From NCBI RefSeq assembly GCF_000516985.1, contig NW_006917092.1, forward strand, positions 1,070,619 to 1,134,618: DNA of 64,000 bases, given 5' to 3'. The notes under the pieces were generated by a model. The model did no database searches, was not told the DNA's origin, and was given only the letters and a program-made list of their open reading frames with translations. Numbering within the stretch: position 1 is the stretch's first letter; each line of letters starts with the position of its first letter. The stretch comes from Pestalotiopsis fici W106-1 (Eukaryota; Ascomycota; Sordariomycetes; Amphisphaeriales; Sporocadaceae). Both the position numbers and the translations under genes were made by a program. Of this stretch, positions 10,909 through 22,276 are shown piece after piece.

Positions 10909-11645
10909 ATGCCAAAAATCATTTCATGCATTTCATGATTTTGAGCGCATTCATTGACGACGCATCACCATGTGCGTTGCGATGCGTGAGTATAAGTCTC
11001 GAGACGCCCACGACTTGGCCGAGTCGGGGGATGCGGGTTCTATCCGAGACGGCCGATGGAACTTGGCTAGCTGCTATGCCCCTCCGAAGTATTTGGGGGC
11101 AGCGGCGGATATGCACCCCAGTCGGCCGTGATACCGTAATACCACACACAGCTGGAACAATTCAGGCGCAGATGGTTGGCCGGTTCTTGCCCTGTCAAAC
11201 AATTGGTCGGCCGACTCGCAGCAAAATGGTCGCAGAATGTCTTATCGCAGCAGCTTCTTGGCGATGAGTGCCCTCCCATACACGGCGCTACAGAATCAAA
11301 GTAGTGCCCTGAAGGGGCCGGGTAACCCAGCCTATATCCTTGATTTCAACTACGCACGTACTGGAGTTCTCCAATGAGATTCTTGTTGTCGGCGGTCCCT
11401 ATCTCTCTTGTCGTGGTGTCTCCAGGTATCTTTCATCTTATCTGATGGTTGACAATCTGCGATATGCGTTTCTTCTCTGTCCGTCCTTTTTTGCTTTTGC
11501 TTTGTATTACTGGTTGATCCCTCCGTTCTCCATTGTGATCATGTTGGATGGCGATAAATTATTATTGAAGCTATTTTATTCCACTCGTCTATCTTGATTG
11601 AATCCAGTGTCCTGGGAATCAGCCGCGCCGACAACCTCGTACAGC
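10909..11645. promoter_or_regulatory. Divergent promoter between amidohydrolase and permease genes
   Basis: This is a shared 0.7 kb upstream region. It contains several GATA-core motifs of the HGATAR type used by AreA/NIT2 nitrogen regulators: TTATCG near 11242, TTATCT near 11438 and CGATAA near 11553. The motifs are seen in the sequence. Nitrogen-metabolite control is an inference from them and from the two gene products. Confidence 0.4.
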
Positions 11646-13190
11646 ATGGGCTCATCCGACGAAGCCAAGCCCGCAGATGTTGCCACCGCCGACTTGGATC
11701 TAGAAGTCCAAGTCGGCCAGACTCTAGATGTCAGTGATGGCCCTGCACAGGATGGATTCTCGGGAAAACTGCGCGCTTTTATCAAGACCATCGGCGCCGA
11801 AGAACACGGTATTGAGCGCATACCCGAAGACTTGCGCACAAATCAGCCGCCTCGAGACTTGGCGACCCTTTTCCTCTCGGCCAACTTCAACACGGCCACA
11901 CTGGCTTTGGGATACCTAGGACCTACGCTCTATGGGCTGGGCTGGTGGGATTCCTTCTTGGCCGTCCTCTTTTTCAACGTCGTGGGTGGCGTATTTCCTG
12001 CCATTGCCGCTGCATTCGGCCCCAAGTTGGGCCTGCGCACCATGGTCATTCCCAGATATTGCTTTGGTTGGTGGGGGGCCAAGATACTGGCTGTGCTAAA
12101 CGTCATTAACCAAATCGGCTGGGGCATTGTGAATGGCATCTCGGGTGCTGCAGTCCTGTATGATGCCGGCGATGGACACTTGCCGCTGACGGTGGCGGTC
12201 CTCGTTGTCGGCTTGGTGGCCATCATCTTTGGCATCTTTGGCTACCGCATGGTGCATATCTATGACCGATACTCGTGGTATGTCATGCTGGTATGCTTCA
12301 TTTTTGTTGCCGGATTCGGTGCTCGGCACTTTGTCAATGTTCCCATGGGAACGGGTCCTGTAGAGGCATCGAACCTGCTCTCCTTTGGTACCACCATCAT
12401 CGGATTCCAGGCCGCGTGGTTACCTGTTGCCGCTGACTATGGCGTCTACATGCGTCCAGATATCAAAGCCCGTTCCTCATTTGGATGGGCCTATGCTGGT
12501 CTGCTATCCAGCCAACTGCTGGTTGAACTTTTGGGAGTCGGTCTCGGAACCCTCAGCCAAAGCTCGAATCCGCTCTTCCAAGATGCATACACCGACCGCG
12601 GTATTGGTGGTTTGATTGGCGCGGTATTCCAAGAGAACGGTCCTCATGCCTTGGCGTTCGGCCGATTTATCGAGGTTCTCCTAGGATTTTCCACGGCAGC
12701 CGTGATTACCACCAACATCTACTCTCTGGGATTGAGCGTACAAATGATATCAGTCAAGCTCCTCGTCATCCCTCGCCTGGTCTGGACCTTGATTGGTAGT
12801 GCCGTCTTCTTGGCCTGCGCTATTGCCGGGCGTGATCATCTCGTCGAGGTCATGGACAACTTTTTGTTGATTTGCGCCTATTGGATTGTGCCTTTTCTGA
12901 CCATTTTCTTGGCGGAGCATTTTCTCTGGAGACGTGACTTTGACTATGATCCGACAGCATGGAATGACCGGACAAAGCTGCCCTATGGATTTGCGGCAAC
13001 TTTTACTTGGTTTGTCTGCACAACCATATCGGTTCTCTGTATGAGCCAAACTTGGTGGGTGGGACCTATCGCGGCAGGTATTGGAGGGTCAGAGGCAGGC
13101 ACTGATATTAGCTGGATTCTTTCCCTAGTCGTTGGAGTCATTCTTTACATCCCATTGCGAATGTGGGAGCGCAAAATTTGGCATTTGTAG
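11646..13190 (+). CDS. NCS1-family nucleobase permease (Fcy-type)
   Basis: This is a single-exon gene of 514 aa. I chose the ATG at 11646 (MGSSDEAKPAD) because the frame upstream has only non-ATG starts. About 12 hydrophobic segments follow a hydrophilic N-tail. Family signatures are LATLFLSANFNTATLALG in TM1, the GWWDSFLAVLFFNVVGG block, MVIPRYCFGWWGAK, and FQAAWLPVAADYGVYM. These place it in the nucleobase:cation symporter-1 family, in the purine-cytosine permease (Fcy) branch rather than the allantoin/uracil (Fur) branch. It sits in the plasma membrane by family. The divergent amidohydrolase gene next door suggests import and breakdown of a nitrogen-rich nucleobase or ureide. Confidence 0.9.
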   Translation: MGSSDEAKPADVATADLDLEVQVGQTLDVSDGPAQDGFSGKLRAFIKTIGAEEHGIERIPEDLRTNQPPRDLATLFLSANFNTATLALGYLGPTLYGLGWWDSFLAVLFFNVVGGVFPAIAAAFGPKLGLRTMVIPRYCFGWWGAKILAVLNVINQIGWGIVNGISGAAVLYDAGDGHLPLTVAVLVVGLVAIIFGIFGYRMVHIYDRYSWYVMLVCFIFVAGFGARHFVNVPMGTGPVEASNLLSFGTTIIGFQAAWLPVAADYGVYMRPDIKARSSFGWAYAGLLSSQLLVELLGVGLGTLSQSSNPLFQDAYTDRGIGGLIGAVFQENGPHALAFGRFIEVLLGFSTAAVITTNIYSLGLSVQMISVKLLVIPRLVWTLIGSAVFLACAIAGRDHLVEVMDNFLLICAYWIVPFLTIFLAEHFLWRRDFDYDPTAWNDRTKLPYGFAATFTWFVCTTISVLCMSQTWWVGPIAAGIGGSEAGTDISWILSLVVGVILYIPLRMWERKIWHL

Positions 13191-13868
13191 AGAGATTCAA
13201 GCGTGCTTTGGGGTTGCGTATCATCTTTTGGTAGACTCAAATGATCTTCGTTTACTTTCATGTTCCACTTTCGCGCTCTCTACACTAGAGGACCACAAGG
13301 AGTGAGTGCTGACGATGGTGCTGACGATCCGCCAATGCAAATGTATACCTAGTACATCTGTGTGAAGGGATATCAACATTGTCATCAGTAGAACAGTTCA
13401 TGTGTCGACAATTCTGACGTCCGAGCAGAGCACTCAGTATCATCTCATAGAACCAGCCTTGAAGCATGAATACATGGTCACAAGAACTTACAATAGTGGG
13501 AAACGAATGAGGCGTTATCAGAACCCTGCCCGAGGTTTCGCGGCTGACATCCGGTGTCCTGCGGGGGTATACCCCTCTTCACGGGGCCATCAATGCCACT
13601 ATTCATTGGCGGGTATAGGCGGGCGATAAGTAATGCTGTTAGCGCTGTAACCCCCGAAAACGATTTAGACTTGGCCGCCTTCCGACGGACTGCCAGAATT
13701 GTCTTGACATTGCGTTGGAGGAGTTGGGCGCGACCATAAGTCTTACAATATTGAGATGTAATGATACTGTTTTTTTTTTTAATAAACATTCAAGCACTTA
13801 CCTAGAGAACCTTTATACTTACATTAGTGGAATAGATACGTTTTACTCCCATTATTCGCACAGGCACA
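13191..13868. other. Intergenic region, no gene seen
   Basis: This 0.68 kb region lies between the permease and monooxygenase genes and has a T-run near 13770. Short open frames here show no family signature. It probably carries the permease terminator and the monooxygenase promoter. Confidence 0.5.
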
Positions 13869-15820
13869 ATGCGCCCAGACAGCGAAACGAGGGAATACGA
13901 TGTCGTAATCGTAGGTGGAGGTCCTGTAGGACTCTTGCTGGCCTACCAGCTGAAAAAGTTTGGCGTGACTGTCTGCGTACTGGAACAGCATGAAAAGGAA
14001 ACTCAGGATGCCTACGGACGTGCAATTGCGCTGTTCCCCAGAACCTCGGAGCAGCTCGATCAGCTTGACTTGATTGAGCCCATGCTGCAACTGGGCTTCG
14101 CATGTCGGACAAGCGTCACGTACAAAGATGGCAAGAGAATGTAAGTATCACTCATTCAAAGAATACCCAGGCAGGTCAGCATTACAACATTGTAGGCTAA
14201 CAGCATATATCGAAGAATTCCTGGCAGAGTCTGGACTTTTATGGAGAATATCAAGGATACCACCTATGATTTTACTCTAGTCCTCCGGCAAATGTACACA
14301 GAGGCAATTTTCCGCGAGAAACTGGAATCAATCGGTGCTGCATATTGCCAGGCAACGGAGTGCATCGATTTTGAAATCGACGAAGCTGCGCCCAAAGGAT
14401 CTCACGCCGTTATTTCCACGTTCGTGGACAAGAAAACACAAAAGGAATTCAAAATCAAGAGGTAAGCTCATGGCCTAGGCTAGGCTGAGGCATATGTAAC
14501 TAATGCTGCGACAGTAAATACATCGTGGGCGCTGATGGTGGGCGGAGTTTTGTGCGCAAGCATGCGGGAATACCATTCGAGGGAGACTCTTCAGAAGACA
14601 AATGGATTCGCATCGACGGTATAGTGGAAACGGACATGCCTCTGAATCGATCATACGGGTAAGCTGATAAATCCGTCGTTGGTCATTATAACTGAGATGG
14701 CTGACAACGTCACCAGTGCCATTGAAAGCAAGACGCACGGCAATGTTCTGTGGGCTCCTCTCGACCACGCGGCCACGCGCATCGGCTATGCCTACACGCC
14801 AGAGATTGCCGCAAAATATCCAGATGGCGTGACTCAGGAGGTTGCTGAGCAAGAAGCGATCAACGGAATGAAGCCATTCAATGTCAAGTTCAAGGAAGTT
14901 CATTGGTGGACGCTGTAAGCAAAGTATCTATCCCATGCATTAATAGTCATTTACTGATTATTTATAGGTACTCGATTGGGCAGCGAATCGCACAGACATT
15001 CTCAACCAAAGGGCGCGTCTTTCTTTGTGGGGATGCCGGTCATACGCATAGTAGCGGAGCGGCACAGGGATTGAATACCGGCATTCACGACGCCGTCAAT
15101 CTGGGATGGAAGTTGGCCCTCCAAATTCGTGGCGTCACCAAGCCCGATATCCTGGAGACGTACTCTACTGAGCGGATGACGGCAGTGCAGAAGCTCATCA
15201 ACTATGACAAGGACATCTCGCTACTCATGACGAACAAGTGGCCTTCATGGTATCAGGGAGATCCCAGTGCAGACCCGAGTCTTGTTCTCGGTGAGATTTT
15301 TGAAAAGTCTGCCTCGTTCAATACTGGTCTGGGTATCTCTTATCCCGAGAATGATCTCAATCAGAACCACGACAACATCTCGGCAATCGCACCAGGCAGC
15401 CGACCGCCGGACGTTGAGCTCACAATGCCAGGAACTGAGCAAAAGACTAGATTTCAGAGGATCACTCGTAACATTGGCAAGTTCTGGGTCGTTGTCTTTG
15501 CTGGAGACGTGGTCTCAACAAGGATGTCCCTCTTGGACTTGCAAGAGTCGTTGAAAGCCTCCAAGAAGCTCCTAGATCACCAGGCCATAGGTTGGGTGAC
15601 CATCAGTACTGTGGTGGCTCCGTCCACATACGAGGCTTTGGGAACAGATCCAATTGGTGCGACATACTACGATCCTACCACCCTGGCTCATCAAAAGTTT
15701 GGGGTCCCTCTAGATCAGGGGGCGATCTTCATATTGAGACCAGATGGGTTGGTCGGCTCGGCAGGGTTGATTGATGCCAAGTGGATTGAAGGTTATTTTT
15801 TGCAGATACTACAGCTATGA
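13869..15820 (+). CDS. FAD-dependent aromatic monooxygenase (PheA/TfdB family)
   Basis: Five exons join in frame to 574 aa: 13869-14140, 14204-14461, 14515-14658, 14717-14914 and 14968-15820. All donors are GTAAG-type and the acceptors follow pyrimidine or CTAAT/CTGAC branch sequences. The N-terminus carries the FAD-binding VVIVGGGPVGLLLAYQL. The middle has IVGADGGRSFVRK (the DG motif), and exon 5 has FLCGDAGHTHSSGAAQGLN (the GD motif). The C-terminal thioredoxin-like region (from about residue 440) is as in phenol 2-monooxygenase and tetracycline-monooxygenase relatives. Such enzymes hydroxylate phenolic rings using NADPH and O2. The substrate here is unknown. It lies 0.7 kb from the permease but is not clearly co-regulated. 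Confidence 0.88.
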
Positions 15821-16034
15821 TCCTGAAATGACAAGTATATAAAAATGCGGTTATTATAATTCGATGGCATGTTCTCTGCAGGTGTAAAAAGAAACCAAGA
15901 CCCAGTTTTCTCAAATGCAGCGCTTGCCTAAATAAATATCCAAGTCTGCAAGAGAATAACAAGCTTGTTCCTGATGATGGTAAATTGAATACATGAGCGC
16001 ATTATTAAGCATTAGAAATTAGTCGACCCAGTAT

Positions 16035-16820
16035 CTACCTTATTGCTTCCAAAACAAGAGAAAAGTCGTAAAATCCAGCGACATAATTTTCGACAGCTTT
16101 TTCATGCGCGGCCCGCAGAAGCGAAGCAAAATTGCTTCCATGAGTGGTTTCTTGACTCAACCGCGCGATATCCTCTGTCGACATGGTCTGGAGTATCTGC
16201 AGCATGAGCTGAGGTATGCAGTCGTCTCTCTCGAATGCCGCCTTGACTTCTAGAGATTGATGCGTTGGTCGCGCATCAAGTATTATCGCTGCAACATCTC
16301 TCAAGACGATGAGAGCATCGGTCTTGATCTCGGATGAGCTTTGTGGTCCAACATGGTGGGCAATCGCCTCAATGGCAAGCTTGACATTTCGATATGTTGT
16401 GCCAGGGGTTATGCTGGTTTGGTCCCGAGGCTCAATTATATGAGAGATCAGATTGGGTATGCTCGAGGGAAATCCAATTTCATTGTATAAACCTTCCGGC
16501 AGAAGGTGTTGGCTTAGTGGTGTGGTAGCTAGGATGGCATCAAAGGGCTTCGATTGCTTGGTCGTGGGTATTGATAAGGTCTCGGGTTCGGATAACGGCG
16601 GTGATAATGGTTCATATATGTCCATCATCATTTCGTCTGCAGTTTCCATGTGGCCATTATAATCTTGAATATCGATGATGCTGGCGCGATGTCTTTTGTG
16701 TAATGATTTTGGACTGTAGCACGCTGACCCATTGGTGCTGCTCTCGTGGCTATACCCGCGGCCCCCGTCGCAGTCTTCGTCGCGGCGCCGTTTGGCGATT
16801 ATAGTACCACAGGAATACAT
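16035..16820 (-). CDS. Hypothetical protein with an ordered helical C-terminal half
   Basis: This is a single-exon frame of 261 codons from the ATG at 16820. I do not recognise a family. The first 90 residues are polar and low in complexity with basic clusters (AKRRRDED, KHLHKRHR-like), which is compatible with a nuclear signal. From about residue 95 on, the sequence looks folded and mainly helical (VKLAIEAIAHHVG; LIVLRDVAAIIL; PQLMLQILQTM). Composition, ATG context and an isolated position suggest a genuine fungal gene, but no function is proposed. Confidence 0.55.
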   Translation of the reverse strand: MYSCGTIIAKRRRDEDCDGGRGYSHESSTNGSACYSPKSLHKRHRASIIDIQDYNGHMETADEMMMDIYEPLSPPLSEPETLSIPTTKQSKPFDAILATTPLSQHLLPEGLYNEIGFPSSIPNLISHIIEPRDQTSITPGTTYRNVKLAIEAIAHHVGPQSSSEIKTDALIVLRDVAAIILDARPTHQSLEVKAAFERDDCIPQLMLQILQTMSTEDIARLSQETTHGSNFASLLRAAHEKAVENYVAGFYDFSLVLEAIR

Positions 16821-17938
16821 GTTACAGAACGCGCAAATTCAAGCCACAAACAAGCAAAATGTCCTCAGATTTCAGCAAATTTTAGGTTGAAATTGCAGCG
16901 ACCGTCAAATGTCAGCTACAAACTCGCCCTGAGGTGAGTTGTGTCACCTATGGCGTGATTGCAGGTTGCCGAACGTACCTGGGCAAGTGGAATTGTGGCT
17001 TGGCCGAATTGCCCCTCCTCCAACCACGAAATGACAAAGGATATTGCTATACAGTAACGTGTCGCATTCTACCATGAAATATATTTCAGAGAACTTTTAA
17101 TCAATTCTTTTCAATTTTCGTTTGATGTTCTATGAGATCTTTGCAACAATCCTATTACATAGTGATATCGGAGCTTTATCGGTGTATCCATAGCGAACTA
17201 GGTATATTTTCCTTACTTGCTTGCGGACCCAGGTCGGCCACAAAACAGCCCTTTCATGTCTTTCCCAAGTCCGAGAGAGGCTGGGCCCGAAGTCGGCCGC
17301 GGATCGTGTTGAAGTCTCATAGCATATCATCCGTGATGTGTTCTGGGATTATGCAGTGAGGATGTCGTCTACTCAAATACACGACGTCTACTGTGACCGT
17401 GCTTACAGAATTGGCAGGCTGGGTCAGGAAGTAATATCGCTCTCAAGCCCGGTGGCTGGCAAATGTAGCACATATCTTTTCAGATATGTGGCAAACGATT
17501 TGTGGTATATGCTTTCTAGAGAAAGAAACCCCTTGGAATGGTCCTGGGATACTGTATTTGAAAGATGTTTTTCAGCTACATGTCATGTCTTTTTCTTGCC
17601 ATTTATACTCAATCGGCCTCGGTGGCTCGGAGCCATCTTATCGGGCTACATTACTATAGTGGAGTACTGGGCGCTCGCCGCAGTGATCAGCCAGCCACAG
17701 ATTGAGATTTGTTTCTACATGCACAGAACTAATGGTAATGAGGCAGTCTGACATTTAATAAAATTGACATTTATCTCAATAGTGTTGTGCTAGACAGACC
17801 CCTAGGTCTGCGAGCTTTGACTATTCCATAATCGCTGGCCTTGTCTGGCAACAATAATGCACGCAGCATCGAAAGGTCAAAAAAGGAAAAGTCAAGTTCC
17901 CGAGACTCGAAAAAATACAGGAAAAAGTCAAAAAGTTG
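16821..17938. other. Intergenic region, one doubtful small frame
   Basis: About 1.1 kb. A 137-codon frame at 17338-17751 has a hydrophobic C-terminal half (HVFFLPFILNRPRWLGAIL) but no recognisable family, and I would not call it a gene on this evidence. The T-rich stretch on the minus strand at about 17880-17938 serves as the terminator region of the tRNA gene. Confidence 0.4.
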
Positions 17939-18030
17939 CTGCCCCACTGAGGGTCGAACTCAGAGCCTCCAGATTGACGTTCCGAAGTGGAATAACAGTC
18001 TGACGCGCTAGCCAATTGCGCCATGGGGCA
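17939..18030 (-). tRNA. tRNA-Asn(GTT) with an 18-nt intron
   Basis: Read on the minus strand, the acceptor arms TGCCCCA and TGGGGCA pair. The D arm is GCGC...GCGC. The anticodon stem TCAGA/TCTGG closes a loop with anticodon GTT at 17996-17994. The T arm is CTGAG-TTCGACC-CTCAG and the discriminator is G, as expected for tRNA-Asn. An 18-nt intron (17975-17992) follows the base 3' of the anticodon, the standard position. T-runs directly downstream act as the RNA polymerase III terminator. It looks functional. Confidence 0.93.
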
Positions 18031-18820
18031 GATGCTGTAGCTGATTTGCTGTTGAAGAAAGCTGGTTTAACACTAACTATGTCACTGGAAAGCCTTGCGC
18101 CGTGCAGAGGGGAGAAATATGTGGCCCACACCAAGATTTCGTAATGGGAAGTGAAGACTGCCTTTGGGTTTCGCCGAATTTGTTCTGGAGCCGCGGGATA
18201 TATGAAGTAATTCAAGAAGAATGAATATGACAAGATATAAAGACACTAGATTCTTAAAAGCTGCCGCAACCTGAGCTGTGAAGATCTCGTGGTCGCCGTT
18301 TGAAACATATTTTGCTGTTAATGACTCTGGGACTTGGAGGGTACGTACTTCCATTGATTGACTTCGCGAAGGCAAACGCACCACGTCGGGTTTCCGTTGA
18401 CCAGCTGTATTGACAAATGCAAGTCACCTTGAAAATATCAAAACGTATTGAGTCTGCAAAGTCTCCTACTAAATAGTAATGAATTGTTTTCCATGCATAT
18501 AGCCAAGTACTATGTTTGATCGCATCTACAAGCCTGACTCGACCAGCTGTGCGCAGTTGCGATAAACACGATGTAAGCTATTGCCGTGCCCCTCCAAAAT
18601 TTTGACCCCGCCATGCATTCAATTGGTGCAGCGGTGGCTAGGTGGCCGTGACTCGTCCGTATTCTGGCCCTGATGAGGGAAGACCGATATTGAATTTGTA
18701 CGACTGTACATTGTCGCAAAGAAACCAAAGAACCCACTGCCCATAGGACTTAAGTCCCATCAGTCCTACTCCTCACCATCATCTCCTGCCCCAAAAAAAG
18801 ACGCTTGAAAAGTCATCACA
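18031..18820. other. Intergenic region, no gene seen
   Basis: About 0.8 kb between the divergent tRNA and KEOPS-subunit genes. Short frames on the minus strand show no family features. The last 100 bp should contain the promoter of the Cgi121 gene. Confidence 0.5.
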
Positions 18821-19540
18821 ATGCTCGAAACCATCCCCCTCGAGCACATTCCCAGCACGCACACGGTGCATGCGGCGCTCTTTCGCAATGTCGCCAACGC
18901 CGAGTTCCTGCAGTCGCAGCTGCTGGGCCGGAACCCAGACTTTGAGTATGCCTTTATCGACGCCACCACCGTGGCCTCGCGCTTCCACCTGCTGTCCGCC
19001 GTTTACAAGGCCGTCACCATTGAGATCTCGGGCAGTATGCGGACGCCCAATGTGCACTCCGAGATTGTGTGCTCACTGAGTTCAAATAACAATGTAGGTG
19101 GTGGAATTTTTTTATTAGCAAAAATACGCTCACTGCTCATGTCCTATTCATTACATCATTATTCATACAATGAGCACTCTCACTCCTTCAGACGGAGATT
19201 TGGCTAATTTACCACAACATAGATCTCCGAAGCATACAGGAGGTTTGGTATTCAACCCTCGACAAAAGATGTCGTGGTAGTCAAGGTCCTCATTTCTAGG
19301 GAGGACAGCCCAAATACCATTACGGCAGAAGATGTCCAAAAGCATCTTGCAGAACATGTGCAAGGAGAGAGTGTGCCGATCAGCGATGAGGAACTCGCCA
19401 AGTCGACAGACTGGCCAAAGCTGCGCAAGTACCACAAACTCAATGGCGTAAACTATGTCGATGGTATCAAGGACGCAGAGGCCAAGAGGAAGGAGCTCGA
19501 GTTGCTGGTGGTCTCGTCCATGGCTCTACGCGGATTGTAG
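18821..19540 (+). CDS. CGI121: EKC/KEOPS complex subunit Cgi121
   Basis: Two exons (18821-19093 and 19223-19540) give 196 aa. The intron at 19094-19222 has a GTAGGT donor and a CTAAT branch before ACATAG. The N-terminal half (LFRNVANAEFLQSQLL; YAFIDATTVASRFHLLSAVYKA) and the post-intron start ISEAYRRFGIQ fit the Cgi121/TPRKB family in order and length. The protein is the regulatory subunit that binds Bud32/PRPK in the complex making the universal tRNA t6A37 modification, and it also affects telomeres in yeast. Its closeness to the tRNA-Asn gene is probably chance. The C-terminus MALRGL is complete. Confidence 0.88.
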
Positions 19541-19671
19541 GTCGGCTACTCTTGGTTGAGTATGCCAAAAGGATAGATGATAGACATTGATACCCATATT
19601 TTACAATCACTTGCGTTGCCCTTCCTCTTCCATCTTGGCTCATCTCTTTGTATCTAGGAGTCTTGGGATGT

Positions 19672-22276
19672 TCAGCTCTGAAACATGTGGGGGAACTTTT
19701 CATGAAGAAACTCCATGACCTCTTGTGGCGGACCCAGCTTGTTTCGAAGAGCATTTGTTGCTGAGGGACCACCCTCGATCTTGAGACCCTCGAGTGCCGT
19801 GGCTCGAGAAAGAGCGACATAGGCCTGGCCGTGTTCAAATACACTGGCTAAATTTACGACAAGGCGCTCCAGAGTCATTCCTTGGCTCTTATGGATCGTG
19901 AGAGCCCAGCCCTGGGCAAGCGGAATTTGGGTACGAAGTAGTAAACTGTATCGACCCTCAGCCGCGCTTAGTTGGGATATGGTGCAATCGGGCTGAATCA
20001 TGCAACGCATCCCGTTGTGGAATTGGACGACCGGCAGTACCTGTTTGTCCAGTCCCGGATGCTTCATAAAATTCGTGGTTTCAGACCATCTTCGGTGGGC
20101 GCGCCTGTAGCCCTCCTCGTCGCCTTCGTAGTTGCTATCGTTGGGCGGCGTCGGTGGTGCAGCTTTCTGGTAATCTTCGAAGCCGACAACAATACCCTGG
20201 CTGCCGTTGCATAGACCCGCTTGTACGTCGACATTCTTGAGCAGGATGACGGGCATGCCGACTTTGAGAGACAGACAGTTACTGTAGCGATGCTCTGACA
20301 GTTTATCCAGAGGTCGTCTCTCCATGGGTGGTTTGCCCCAATATACTGGGTTGACGGTACCTCTAAGATCGTCGTGTGCGCAGTCAAACTTATCAATGCA
20401 CCAGTAGTCAAACTGCTCAGAATTGATCTTTGCGAATTCTGATTCATTACGATCAGTCACTTCCTTCCTCCTCGAGGACAGCCAGACGCCATTCTCGACA
20501 TTGCATGGGTGGTTCATGAGCAGGTCAATCTCGGCTTGCACAAGCTTCCGGCCAAGACGGCCCTTTTGAAGCATCTGAACAAATTTCTCGTCGCTCTGGC
20601 GGTGAATCTTTGTTAGGTGAACGTTGGCGAAGTTGCAATCTGCCCACGCCTCACTCTTGAAAGCCCATTTGTCCTGCTCAGTATATGCAATGGGTCGTGG
20701 ACACTCGGGACAAGTATAAGTGGTACTTCTGCCAGTGGACTTGGTCATCTTCATGCCGCAATCATTGCAAAACTCCAGACCATTGATAGGCGGCAGCTGA
20801 CAAAAGTCGCCGACAGCAATGACCTGGCATCCTCCAAACGGCTCCAGATTTTCTTGATTGCGGTAGCCCTTGATCTCTGTAAAAGCACGGCTCATTCGTT
20901 CAAAGTGAAAGTTGCTGACCATGCTGATCTCGTCAATGATGAGCACGTCGGTGCTCTTTAGGCGCTTTGCCGTTTTCTTCTTCCACAGGTTTTTGCGCAC
21001 CTGCTCAAAAGGTTCCCGGCAGGTATCCTGCGTCCAACCCATGAATGTACAGGTTGTAGACCCGGAAACTTGGAATGCGGCGATACCAGTGGGCGCGACG
21101 ATGGAGACATTCTTGTCCTCGGCTCGGAACTTTTTGAGAAGGTGGCGAACGACGACACTCTTTCCGCAGCCTCCCGAGCCCGTCATGAAGACGTTGCGGC
21201 CGCTGAGAGCATGGTTCACCGCTTCTTGCTGCTCTTTGCAAAGCTCGGGCTCGTCATCTGCCACGTCAAACTCGACATTCCCGTCTGCATCTCCTAGCTC
21301 GCCGCTGTCGACCTTGACCGAGATGCTTTGTTGTGGTGCAGACAGTCCACCTCTCGAGATTGCTGGCCTGCTATCTGCAATACCACTTTGCGTCAAGTCG
21401 TGGCCGTTCCTATGGCTGTGGCCTTGCTTCAAGCGGTTCTGACCATTCGAGATCTCGCTCGGCTGATTTGATACCGAAATTTCAGCTCTGAAAGACCGGA
21501 CTGTGTCCCGCTCTGGTCGATTGTATTGGTCGTTTACGCGTTCTTGTCGGCTGTCTTGCTCTTGGAGCACGTTTGGGAGGTTCTCGCGTGCAAAGTTTCG
21601 GGCTTCTTGCAAGCTGGAACAGGTCCGATCTGCGCAGGATACTCGTCAGCTCAAAGAACACACCATTATGCTGCACGAGTCTCGAAAGTACGTACACATA
21701 GTCTTGCCGTTCCATCCCGCTATCCCCTTGACTTGGGCCTCGCATTCGGGCCACGTTGTGAATATGCCAGGCTGTCGGGCCTTGAGGGCAACGTAGTATT
21801 TCTTTGCACCCGCAGACATGTCCCGCGTCCACTCTGTGATCATCTTGTCGATTCTCTCATCCATTGAGGGGTTGAGAGGAGCATTGCGGCTGCTGTTGTG
21901 CTGGTCACCTCTGGGATGCGGGCGCTTGTGTTTGGATGCATTTGGGGCACTTTGCGCATCGAGATCTCGACCTCTGTGTAGATTGGATGCTCCGTGAAAG
22001 ATATTCTCGTCGTCGGAAATGTCTAGAGGGATGAACTCGGGAAGTGATTGCTCGACCCTGTGCCGCTTAGGTGCTGGTACGGTGAATGCTTCCCCCGCGG
22101 CTTCCTCCTCGTCGCTGTCGATGAGCACTATCGGCTGGGACGCCGACTCGCCAGCGGCAGCTCGTTTGCGACTGGGCCGCGCTAGGAAACGGATCAGATC
22201 AACTCAAATGCACGCGCGTAATTCATCTTTGTAGGTACAACTTACAGACATCATAGGAGAAACAGTTGTCCGCCAT
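19672..22276 (-). CDS. PIF1-family DNA helicase with RNase H1-type hybrid-binding domain and zinc ribbon
   Basis: Three exons give 824 aa: 22276-22246, 22181-21696 and 21629-19672. The introns are 22182-22245 (GTAAGT...CCTAG) and 21630-21695 (GTACGT, GCTGAC branch, GCGCAG). Residues of about 137-190 form a Cauli_VI/RNase H1 N-terminal domain (KKYYVALKARQPGIFTTW, then QVKGIAGWNGK, then SLQEARNFA across the second intron). This fold binds RNA-DNA hybrids. The helicase core begins near residue 303 with Walker A TGSGGCGKS (about 322-330), Walker B LIIDEIS (about 404), GDFCQLPP (about 447), a four-cysteine ribbon inserted after it (CNDCG...CPEC, about 461-483), and the late motifs QGWALTIHKSQGMTL and YVALSRAT. 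Its probable role is 5'-3' unwinding at G-quadruplexes or R-loops. The hybrid-targeting idea is inference. Confidence 0.9.

Noticed and set aside
17338..17751. A 137-codon plus-strand frame with a hydrophobic half
   Set aside because: No homology recognised and no clear splice or promoter context; kept only as a note in the intergenic entry.
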